Source: Spirosoma profusum | GTDB taxonomy: Bacteria > Bacteroidota > Bacteroidia > Cytophagales > Spirosomataceae | Reading direction: 5' to 3' | DNA length: 64,000 bases | Assembly (NCBI RefSeq): GCF_014699005.1 | Contig: NZ_JACWZY010000001.1 | Location: forward strand, 496,001 to 560,000 | Part shown: in pieces, positions 54,529 through 62,646 of the stretch | Position numbering within the stretch: position 1 is the first letter of the stretch | Layout: each line of letters starts with the position of its first letter | Program-made: the position numbers and the translations under genes | The notes under the pieces: generated by a model | Told to the model about the DNA's origin: nothing | The model's database searches: none | What the model saw: only the letters and a program-made list of their open reading frames with translations

Positions 54529-55563
54529 CTACAAAAGTACAATATCATTCGCATTGGCGACTTCCACATTCTGCTGATTGAGTTGCTGAGTTAAAGCTTC
54601 CGACGAAATACGTACCCTGGCTACGGCCACTGTCGTTTGATGCTCATCCATAATTTCAATCATTTCACCAGCCGCAAATTCGCCCGGAATCGCTCGAACG
54701 CCGACCGCCAGCAAGCTTCGTCGTTTTTGTAAAGCCTTCACGGCACCCGCATCGACCATTACCTGCCCAACTGTCAGACTGCCACTGCCTAACCAGCGAT
54801 TGCGAGCCGACAACGTATTGGTTTGTGGCGAAAATTCCGTTCCAGTTTCACCACGTAACGCCCGACCAATGCTGTCGGGTTCGTTCAGACCGAAAATAAC
54901 GACTCGAATCCCCATTCGTGTAGCTAATTTGGCAAAGGTCAGTTTGGACGCCATGCCACCGAGACCCAGCGATGATTTGTCGGTACGTACTACGCCGAAA
55001 ACCTGCTCATCGAACGTAGTAACATGCCGGATGATACGTCCCTCTGCGTCTAGTAAACCACCAACGGAGGTGCAGAGCATCAATACGTTAGCGCCAAAAC
55101 CCACCGCGATCAACGTAGCAAGTTCATCGTTATCCGAAAACTTTAGTTCACGACTGCTTACTACGTCGTTTTCATTCGCAATTGGAATCAGTCCGTTAGC
55201 CCACAACTCCTCATAAGTTTGTTTGAGTTGCAGAAACTGGTCGCGGTTAGCGAAGTGATGTCGCTCGCACAAGCTTTGAGCAATCGAGATGCCGTAAATG
55301 GCAAAAAAGCGCGAATACTGATTGAGAAGCAGCAGATTACCAACAGCCGCAGCCGCTTTACGCTGGATAATGTCGCCCCGAAAGTCTCGAATCAGGGATT
55401 TTCCGGCTCCTACAGCCCCCGACGATACCAGCACAATCCGGTAATGCGGGTGTAAAGCAGCTACCTGTCGGGCTATATCGACCATAACGGGTTCGTTGGG
55501 TTCGCCGGAAGATTTGGTAATGGAAGCTGTGCCGAATTTGAGAACAAGTACAGGTTTTGACAT
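54529..55563 (-). CDS. proB: Glutamate 5-kinase
   Basis: First enzyme of proline synthesis. At 344 residues it has the amino-acid kinase domain (KFGTASITKS, LVSSGAVGAGK, NENDVVSSRE) and a C-terminal PUA domain (residues about 265-340, LAVGVRAIPGEF). ATG at 55563 is used because it abuts the conserved strand; the longer reading has no family-like residues. Followed by proA. Confidence 0.94.
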   Translation of the reverse strand: MSKPVLVLKFGTASITKSSGEPNEPVMVDIARQVAALHPHYRIVLVSSGAVGAGKSLIRDFRGDIIQRKAAAAVGNLLLLNQYSRFFAIYGISIAQSLCERHHFANRDQFLQLKQTYEELWANGLIPIANENDVVSSRELKFSDNDELATLIAVGFGANVLMLCTSVGGLLDAEGRIIRHVTTFDEQVFGVVRTDKSSLGLGGMASKLTFAKLATRMGIRVVIFGLNEPDSIGRALRGETGTEFSPQTNTLSARNRWLGSGSLTVGQVMVDAGAVKALQKRRSLLAVGVRAIPGEFAAGEMIEIMDEHQTTVAVARVRISSEALTQQLNQQNVEVANANDIVLL

Positions 55564-55600
55564 GCCCGCAAAGATAGCTGTTTCAGGTTTTGGTAAGTTG

Positions 55601-56224
55601 TTATAATTGGTCGCTGAGCAACGTATCGGCCGATGACGTAACGAATTTGGTTTTGTGTTTGAGCGCCGTTCGGAGTTGGCGAAGGTAGTCGGCTTTTGGA
55701 ATTTCGATGGCACCGTAGCGCCGGACGTTATCGTTTATAAATTGGGTATCGAGCAGCGTAAACTTCTGCTTACGGAGAATTTCGATCAAATAATGAAAGG
55801 CCACTTTCGATGCATTTGGCTCTCGATAGAACATCGATTCACCAAAAAAGGCGGATCCCAGTGCTACACCGTACAAGCCGCCAACTAACCGATTATCTAT
55901 ATACGTCTCCACGCTATGTGCCAGCCCCATTTCATGCAATTCAGAATAAGCGTCGATGATTTCTTCTGAGATCCAGACACTGTCGTAGACATCTCTGGGG
56001 AGCGAACAGGCCCGCATTACGTCCGTAAAAGCCGCATTGATACGTACTTCGAACTGATTACGATTCAGGATAGGACGTAGCGATTTGGCTGGTTTATAGG
56101 TATGAATAGGAATCACCGCTCGTGGGTCGGGCGCATACCAGTAGAGCGTACCGTCGGCATCGGCCATCGGAAAAATGCCGTTGATGTACCCATAAATCAG
56201 GTCGTCGGCGGTGAGCTTGTTCAT
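55601..56224 (-). CDS. aat: Leucyl/phenylalanyl-tRNA-protein transferase
   Basis: Adds Leu or Phe to N-terminal Arg/Lys of proteins, marking them for ClpAP. The 207-residue protein has YGYINGIFPMADADG, WYAPDPRAVIP and GGLYGVALGSAFFGESMF, all diagnostic of Aat. Located just upstream of proB in the same direction. Confidence 0.94.
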   Translation of the reverse strand: MNKLTADDLIYGYINGIFPMADADGTLYWYAPDPRAVIPIHTYKPAKSLRPILNRNQFEVRINAAFTDVMRACSLPRDVYDSVWISEEIIDAYSELHEMGLAHSVETYIDNRLVGGLYGVALGSAFFGESMFYREPNASKVAFHYLIEILRKQKFTLLDTQFINDNVRRYGAIEIPKADYLRQLRTALKHKTKFVTSSADTLLSDQL

Positions 56225-56416
56225 GAAGGAGGCTGGTATCGTTCAGACAAATATAAGCGATTCGGGCGCGACTTGAAATGGCCGATTGAGCCTAATTTAG
56301 TTAGGTAATTTCCAGATTGATTATAATAAAAGAATTATTAGTAAACATAATTTGTGGATTTTTTGCAAGATACATATCTTGCCGACGTATCAGTATGTAA
56401 AAAATATCCACCGTTC

Positions 56417-58444
56417 ATGTCTTTTTCTAAATCCAGTCCTCGCGTATTAGGGCTACTTACTGGCTGGTTACTGGCTGGCCTTACGCTGGCAATTGCTCAG
56501 AAAACCGATGTAAAATCGCCTGATGTTAAACTAGGCAGAATCTCTCCCGATCAATTTACCGGCCCGAAAACCGATTCGACTGCCGAAGCGACCGTTCTCT
56601 ATAATTATGGCGAGGTTACGTTCGAGGAAAATAATGACCAGTTATGGCTGCATTACAGGTGCCATGTTCGAACGCAAATCCATAAAAAATCGGCCTATGA
56701 CCGAGCCACTATTGAACTGTATACCCGACGCGGTAAAGCCGGTCAGCACGAATTTGTGAGTGAATTTGTCGGTAATACGTATAATCTGGCTGGTGGTCAG
56801 GTTATGGTCGATAAATTTGACAAGGCTGGTCATTTTACCGAAAAAGCGTCGGAACAGGTCTGGCTGGAGAAATTCACGCTGCCCAACGTTCGTGAGGGGT
56901 CGATTATAGAATATAGTTACACCATTCAGACCCCTTTCAGTGTCGGTTATAATCCACGTACCTGGCATTTTCAGCAGGATGTGCCTGTCAACTGGAGTGA
57001 GTATCGCATTACGATACCGGATTATTTTTTCTACAAAATAATGATGAGCGGGTATCTGGCCTTGCTGGTCAATGAAAACAAGCCGAGCAATGTTGATTTG
57101 ATTCCTGGACACCGTGGGGCTGGAGCAATTGCCTATCGGTTTGTCGTGAAGGATGCCCCTGCTTTCCGTAATGAAGCCTACATCACAACAGACGACGATT
57201 ACAGGGCCAAGATTGATTTTGAACTGGCCAAGTATCAGTTGCCCAATGCTGTAGCACACGATTTCTCCGTGAGTTGGGAAACGCTTGACCGAACCTTGCT
57301 TGAGAGTGCTGATTTTGGCGGACAAATTAAGCGGACTGGCTTTCTGCGAGATCCGGCTAAATCAATACTGACCCAACATACTGATACGCTGGCCCGTATC
57401 AGGGCGGCTTATGATTTTGTCCGACAGAATATTAAGTGGACTCGAGAAGCCAGCTACTGGTCGCAATTGGGTATTCGAAAAGTATTGGAGAACAAAAAAG
57501 GAAATGCTGCTGACATCAACCTGATGCTTATCGCCCTTCTGCGCGAGATGGACATGGAGGCAAATCCGGTTATTCTGAGCACCCGTTCGCACGGCCGAAT
57601 TAATGAACAGTACCCATTGCTCAAGCGGTTCAACTACGTAGTAGCACAGGTAGCGGTTGGCGGAAAAGATATGCTGCTCGACGCTACCGACGTACTGTTA
57701 ACGCCGGGAATGCTGCCCGTTCATTGCCTGAATGGGTCTGGTCGGTTGATTCACTCGAGTAAATCACGCTTTATTTCACTATCCCCCCTGGAGCGGGATA
57801 TTGATTCCTTTACGGGTGAATTTGTGATTGCCGATGATGGTGAAATTACCGGTACACTCAAGCATTCGCACGGTGGCTACAGTGCCCTGAGTGCCCGAAC
57901 ATCATTTGCTTCGGAAGGCAAAACGAAATATCTGGATGGAATCCGAAAAAAACGGCCCGTCTGGCAGGTTGAGAAAGCAGAATTTACGGGAGCCGACCCT
58001 ATGGCCAGTGCGTTCAATACCGATTTTAGCATCACGATTCCAGAAGCCTGTGGACGGGCTGGTAACCGACTGTATTTACGACCCATGCTAACTGAAGGAT
58101 ACGGTACTAATCCGTTTAAAGAAGCGAACCGCATCTATCCAGTGGATTTTGGTTTTCAGAAAGAAATGACGTTTGTCGCAACCTATACGCTACCCAAGGG
58201 ATATCAGGTCGAAGAAATGCCAAAGCCAGTTTCTATGGTTTTGCCGGAAAACGGTGGCCGTTTTATGTATCAGATGGCCATGAACGGTGATAATAAATTA
58301 CAGGTAATCAGCCGGATTCTGCTACGTCGCCCCTTATACTATGCCGAAGAATACGGCGCACTACGTGAATTGTTCACCCAGGTGGTTGCCAAGCATGCCG
58401 AACAAATTGTGCTGAAGCGCGGGGAGGTAGTCGAGAAAAAATAA
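56417..58444 (+). CDS. Secreted DUF3857 protein with inactive transglutaminase-like domain
   Basis: A 675-residue exported protein (signal peptide ending AIA) with an N-terminal DUF3857 beta domain and a transglutaminase-like domain near residues 330-460. At the catalytic position the sequence is GNAADIN (residues 362-368), lacking the nucleophilic Cys. ATG 56417 places the signal peptide directly. Paralogue follows two bases later and does have the Cys. Role unknown; the pair may work together in the periplasm. Confidence 0.85.
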   Translation: MSFSKSSPRVLGLLTGWLLAGLTLAIAQKTDVKSPDVKLGRISPDQFTGPKTDSTAEATVLYNYGEVTFEENNDQLWLHYRCHVRTQIHKKSAYDRATIELYTRRGKAGQHEFVSEFVGNTYNLAGGQVMVDKFDKAGHFTEKASEQVWLEKFTLPNVREGSIIEYSYTIQTPFSVGYNPRTWHFQQDVPVNWSEYRITIPDYFFYKIMMSGYLALLVNENKPSNVDLIPGHRGAGAIAYRFVVKDAPAFRNEAYITTDDDYRAKIDFELAKYQLPNAVAHDFSVSWETLDRTLLESADFGGQIKRTGFLRDPAKSILTQHTDTLARIRAAYDFVRQNIKWTREASYWSQLGIRKVLENKKGNAADINLMLIALLREMDMEANPVILSTRSHGRINEQYPLLKRFNYVVAQVAVGGKDMLLDATDVLLTPGMLPVHCLNGSGRLIHSSKSRFISLSPLERDIDSFTGEFVIADDGEITGTLKHSHGGYSALSARTSFASEGKTKYLDGIRKKRPVWQVEKAEFTGADPMASAFNTDFSITIPEACGRAGNRLYLRPMLTEGYGTNPFKEANRIYPVDFGFQKEMTFVATYTLPKGYQVEEMPKPVSMVLPENGGRFMYQMAMNGDNKLQVISRILLRRPLYYAEEYGALRELFTQVVAKHAEQIVLKRGEVVEKK

Positions 58445-58446
58445 TC

Positions 58447-60357
58447 ATGAAATACAGTTTCTGGATATTGCTGCTCACCGGACAGGTTGCGTGGGCGCAG
58501 AACGAATACAAAGCGTCGGCTATTGAGGCATCGTTAAAAGAAAACGCCCATAGCGTAATACGTCGTTATGAAACTATCTTCACAGTGAAATCGCCGGGCG
58601 AAGCAACTGAGCGCACGCATACCGTTATTACGGTGCTTGATAAAGAAGCGGATAGCCAGGCGCAAAAGATGGTTTACTATGATAAATTTTCGAAGATCAC
58701 TTCCTTTGAGGGCGCCCTTTACGATGCGGAAGGAAAGCTGATTAAACGACTGAAAAAATCTGATATTGAAGATTATAGTACCTACGCCGATTACAATCTG
58801 TTTGACGACCAACGTGTCAAAGCGGCTTCGTTTCCCAAACAGCCAACTTACCCCTATACCGTCGAATTCCTGATCGAGACCACAGAACGTAATCTTATGT
58901 TCTATCCGACCTGGATGCCACAACACCAACAGAACGTAGCAGTCGAGCAATCGACCTATACGGTACACATGCCGGCTGGCCTTGCGCTACGTTACAAGGA
59001 AATGAATCTGCCCACCCCTGGGGTTGTCACGGATTCGCCGGAGGGGGGAAAAACGTATACTTGGAAATTAGCCAATCTGCCTGCTGTCGAATTTGAGCCG
59101 CTATCGCCCCCTGCTTCAGAAATACTGCCTGTTGTTTATACGGCCCCAACCGAGTTTGACGTACAAAATCACAAAGGTAAACTAACGAGCTGGAGCGATG
59201 TAAGTCGGTTTTATCATGCCCTCAACGATGGCCGGGATATTATTCCCGACGCGTTGAAACAACGCGTGCTGGAACTAACCAAACAGGAGACGACAACCGC
59301 CGGGAAAGTTCGGAGTTTGTATAAATTTTTGCAGGAACACACGCGTTACGTTAGCATTCAACTGGGCATAGGCGGCTGGCAGACTATCGAAGCCGAAAAA
59401 GTAGCTATGCACAAATACGGCGATTGTAAGGCACTGACCAATTATACGCTGGCTCTGTTGAAAGCGGCTGGCATTAAGTCATTTCCGGCGCTGGTACGTG
59501 CTGGCGACGATGAACCTGATTTGCTGGTCGATTTTCCCAGTTTTCAGTTTAACCACGTCATTTTGTGCGTTCCCGATGGGCGTGATACGTTGTTTCTGGA
59601 ATGCACCAGCGGTCACGGTCCGGCGGGCTACATGAGCGACTTTACGGGTAATCGGCACGTATTACTGATTTTGCCCGATGGTGGACGTTTAACCCAAACG
59701 CCAACGTATCGTCCGACGGATAATCGACAGCAGCGACGTATCACCGTAAATTTAACCGACCAGGGAGATGCTGACGCAAACGTACGAACGTATTATTCGG
59801 GCCTTCAGCAGGACGCGTATGCCAGTGTGATGCAGCGCCTTAATCGTGATGACCAACGTAGCTGGCTGCTCAAACGTATTCGCATACCTGCTTTTGAACT
59901 GAATAGTTTTGCTTATAACGAACAACCTGGTACGTTGCCCGCCGTCACAGAGACGTTAGCGTTAACAGCTCGCCGATGGGCTACCGTCAGTGGCACCCGA
60001 CTGTTTTTGCCCTTAAATCTTCTATCGGCGTTATCACCCGCCGAACCACTGACACAACCGCGTCGGGCGATGGTCAATCTGGATGCGAGCTACGCTTATG
60101 AAGACAGTGATACGGTTGTGTATCAACTTCCGAAAGGCTATGTACCGGAGTACAGAATTGAACCCATTTCAATCGACTCGAAGTTTGGTCGTTATAAGTC
60201 AGAATTGGCGGTAAATGGTGACCGTGTTACGTATGTTCGTCATATACAGATGCAGGGTGGGCGGTTTCCAGCAACAGCTTACACCGAATGGGTTGATTTT
60301 CGGAAGAAAGTTGCCAAAGCTGACCGCACGCAATTAGTGTTTATAAAAGCGAATTAA
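58447..60357 (+). CDS. Secreted DUF3857-transglutaminase-like protein with intact triad
   Basis: A 636-residue exported protein (signal ending AWA) with DUF3857 followed by a transglutaminase-like domain. The triad residues are visible: Cys327 in GDCKAL, His370 in FNHVIL and Glu385 in LECTSG in the acid position. Two bases after its Cys-less paralogue, so co-expressed. Predicted protease or crosslinker activity in the periplasm; substrate unknown. Confidence 0.87.
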   Translation: MKYSFWILLLTGQVAWAQNEYKASAIEASLKENAHSVIRRYETIFTVKSPGEATERTHTVITVLDKEADSQAQKMVYYDKFSKITSFEGALYDAEGKLIKRLKKSDIEDYSTYADYNLFDDQRVKAASFPKQPTYPYTVEFLIETTERNLMFYPTWMPQHQQNVAVEQSTYTVHMPAGLALRYKEMNLPTPGVVTDSPEGGKTYTWKLANLPAVEFEPLSPPASEILPVVYTAPTEFDVQNHKGKLTSWSDVSRFYHALNDGRDIIPDALKQRVLELTKQETTTAGKVRSLYKFLQEHTRYVSIQLGIGGWQTIEAEKVAMHKYGDCKALTNYTLALLKAAGIKSFPALVRAGDDEPDLLVDFPSFQFNHVILCVPDGRDTLFLECTSGHGPAGYMSDFTGNRHVLLILPDGGRLTQTPTYRPTDNRQQRRITVNLTDQGDADANVRTYYSGLQQDAYASVMQRLNRDDQRSWLLKRIRIPAFELNSFAYNEQPGTLPAVTETLALTARRWATVSGTRLFLPLNLLSALSPAEPLTQPRRAMVNLDASYAYEDSDTVVYQLPKGYVPEYRIEPISIDSKFGRYKSELAVNGDRVTYVRHIQMQGGRFPATAYTEWVDFRKKVAKADRTQLVFIKAN

Positions 60358-60412
60358 ACCAAACACTTTGCCCGCTGTCGAATGTTTATAACGAAATGAA
60401 TTGAAAGCCAAC

Positions 60413-61030
60413 ATGAAAAAAAGACTTTTTTTAGCCCTCCTTGCTCTGCCACTGCTTTTTAGCCAATGTAGTGTTAATAAGCAAATTTCGCAGGCGAAAG
60501 CATTGGGCGACTGTCGATATACCATTGCCTCAGCCGATAGTGTTTATCTGGCAGGTATTGATGTTCGCGAGTTTCGGAAAATGGAAGACATGAACCTGGC
60601 GCGTTACCCTAGATTGGCAGCCGGTTTACTGACACGTAACATTCCGCTGGACGCTCGGGTCAACCTCGATATTACTAACCCTACCAATAAGCTGGCGGGT
60701 ATCAATCAACTGGAGTACAAGGTTTTGTTGGCTGGTCAGGAATTGTTCAACGGCTTTCTGAACCAACGTATCGAAGTACAGCCCGGTGGCGGTAAAACAC
60801 GCGTCCCGATTAAACTCAACACAAACGCTTACCAGCTCATTACCGATGCTAAAACCCGCGAGGCTTTTACGCAACTGGTTCAGAATCTATCGGGTGCGTC
60901 GAATTCAAAACCCTCGAAATTGACGATCAAAATCAAACCGACACTGTCTTTAGGTAGTAAGGCGATCAATTATCCGGGTTATATCACGATTGATCAGGAG
61001 GTTACCAATAAAATTTTGCTGGGAAATTAA
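60413..61030 (+). CDS. Predicted lipoprotein with LEA14/water-stress-like domain
   Basis: A 205-residue lipoprotein; lipobox LLFSQC. The rest is a beta domain with LDITNPTNKLAGINQLEYKV, resembling LEA type 2 (WHy) domains that occur as single envelope proteins. ATG 60413 is chosen over an upstream in-frame TTG. Downstream of the DUF3857 pair, possibly the same operon. Confidence 0.75.
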   Translation: MKKRLFLALLALPLLFSQCSVNKQISQAKALGDCRYTIASADSVYLAGIDVREFRKMEDMNLARYPRLAAGLLTRNIPLDARVNLDITNPTNKLAGINQLEYKVLLAGQELFNGFLNQRIEVQPGGGKTRVPIKLNTNAYQLITDAKTREAFTQLVQNLSGASNSKPSKLTIKIKPTLSLGSKAINYPGYITIDQEVTNKILLGN

Positions 61031-61042
61031 CCTGAATAACTT

Positions 61043-61087
61043 AACTCTACGAATGCCATTACTTGGAGTAATGGCATTCGTAGAGTT
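61043..61087. terminator. Very long perfect hairpin after the LEA-like gene
   Basis: AACTCTACGAATGCCATTACT (21 bases) pairs perfectly with 61067-61087 around the three-base loop TGG. No T-tract follows, so it is either a stabilising hairpin or a bidirectional terminator. Confidence 0.7.
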
Positions 61088-61175
61088 ATCCACTAACGTA
61101 GCATTAGCTGATACTGAACGTAATAAATTGACGTCATTTTGTTTTTATATGTCCTTGTTTCAGTAGCATTTTATT

Positions 61176-61210
61176 GGCCCCGGCTTTTTTAGGCTGGGGT
61201 TGTTTTTTAT
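61176..61210 (+). terminator. Terminator before the PmoA-like gene
   Basis: CCCCGGC, a T6A loop, GCTGGGG and a T-rich tail TTGTTTTTT give a typical terminator hairpin. Confidence 0.7.
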
Positions 61211-61256
61211 AATTCCAACTGAAAACGAAAACATACGTCACTTAAACAATATCCTG

Positions 61257-62279
61257 ATGCGTCAACTATTCATCGCCTGTCTGGTCGTGGCTTCGACCAT
61301 GCTGAGTCAGGCTCAGAACCGTATACAGATTACGCCGAATGAAGCCCAGAAGCGGGTAACGGTAACGGTTGATGGAAAACCCTTTACAGCCTACATCTAT
61401 CCGGGACCGACGGTTTTGAAAAAACCAGTTTTATACCCAATTCAATCTGCCGGGGGAAATCTCATCACGCGAGGCTGGCCGCTCGATCCACGACCGGGCG
61501 AACGTATCGACCATCCGCACCATGTCGGTATGTGGTTTAACTATGGCGATGTAAACGGACACGACTTCTGGAACAACTCGAATGAAGTTGGGCCACAGCA
61601 TAAAGGGCCTTTTGGAACGATTGTGCACACCGGCATTAAATCCATAAAAAGCGGAAAAGATGTGGGTCAACTAATCGTTACGGCCGACTGGCTCGACAAA
61701 GATGGTAAGGCAATGTTGCAGGAAACCACAACCTTTGAATTCCGGGCTGGGACCAATAATCGTATCATTGACCGCACCACGACGCTGAAAGCGCTTGACA
61801 AAGAGGTAGCATTTAATGACAACAAAGAAGGTTTCATCGCCTTTCGGCTTGCGCGTCAGCTCGAGCAGCCATCCACTAAACCCGAAGTGTTTACCGATGC
61901 GCAGGGCGTAGCTACTAAAGTGCCTGTGCTTGATAATGCGGGTGTAACGGGTCATTACAAGAGCAGTGAAGGTGTTGAAGGCGATGCCGTTTGGGGCACG
62001 CGTGCTGCTTGGGTAAAACTAAACGGAACCATTAACGGCGAAGCACTGACCCTGGTTTTGTCAGATGATCCGAAGAATCCGGGCTATCCAACGTACTGGC
62101 ACGCACGTGGCTACGGATTGTTTGCTGCTAACCCGCTGGCCCCTTCCGTATTTAGTAACAACAAGGAAAAACCAATGAATTTTACGCTTCAGCCCGGTAA
62201 GGACGTTACGTTCCATTATCGGCTCCTGATTCAGTCGGGCAACGTTTCAGATGCTGCACTTACTACATTGATTAAGTAA
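61257..62279 (+). CDS. Secreted PmoA-family (DUF6807) protein
   Basis: A 340-residue exported protein, named for a misleading methane-monooxygenase similarity. The signal peptide ends SQA. The conserved core has HPHHVGMWFNYGDVNGHDFW and TYWHARGYGLFAANPL. Members occur with Gfo/Idh oxidoreductases in sugar clusters but have no proven activity. Start 61257 because the earlier frame overlaps the terminator. Confidence 0.87.
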   Translation: MRQLFIACLVVASTMLSQAQNRIQITPNEAQKRVTVTVDGKPFTAYIYPGPTVLKKPVLYPIQSAGGNLITRGWPLDPRPGERIDHPHHVGMWFNYGDVNGHDFWNNSNEVGPQHKGPFGTIVHTGIKSIKSGKDVGQLIVTADWLDKDGKAMLQETTTFEFRAGTNNRIIDRTTTLKALDKEVAFNDNKEGFIAFRLARQLEQPSTKPEVFTDAQGVATKVPVLDNAGVTGHYKSSEGVEGDAVWGTRAAWVKLNGTINGEALTLVLSDDPKNPGYPTYWHARGYGLFAANPLAPSVFSNNKEKPMNFTLQPGKDVTFHYRLLIQSGNVSDAALTTLIK

Positions 62280-62306
62280 CTGACTGATAATTAAGTTAAT
62301 ATTTAT

Positions 62307-62358
62307 ACGAGCCTACGCGGGGTTTTTACCTATTTGCGTAGGCTCGTATGTTTTTTTA
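62307..62358 (+). terminator. Terminator after the PmoA-like gene
   Basis: ACGAGCCTACGC (62307-62318) and GCGTAGGCTCGT (62336-62347) form a 12-bp stem, followed by ATGTTTTTTT. Confidence 0.85.
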
Positions 62359-62646
62359 TGACTTGTAGGCAGTATATTAGCTACTTCGTACGTAGCGCTT
62401 AAAGGCACCGGACTGATTTTATGATCCTCTTTTAGTTGACCAAAAATAAAACTATACGTCAAAAGAAGATAGGTAACAGGTCTGCTTTAGCAAAAATGCG
62501 CTTTAGTCAACTAATAAGGTTTCAAGTAACTAACTCCCATTCTTGATAATAGAATTAAGTTGAAAAATAGTAACAATAAGGCTTCATTTTTTTGGCATGT
62601 TATTTGTGAGACGGCTTTATTAGTGCATCTAAACGCACTAGTGCTT
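62359..62646. other. Intergenic region before the last gene
   Basis: Contains AT-rich sequence and a small inverted repeat TAGTGC/GCACTA at about 62620-62640 just before the start codon, possibly an operator. No small gene or recognisable promoter that I can support. Confidence 0.35.

Noticed and set aside
55564..55713. 50-residue N-terminal extension of ProB
   Set aside because: The extension has no similarity to kinase sequences and overlaps the short space before aat; the kinase strand starts right after the ATG at 55563.
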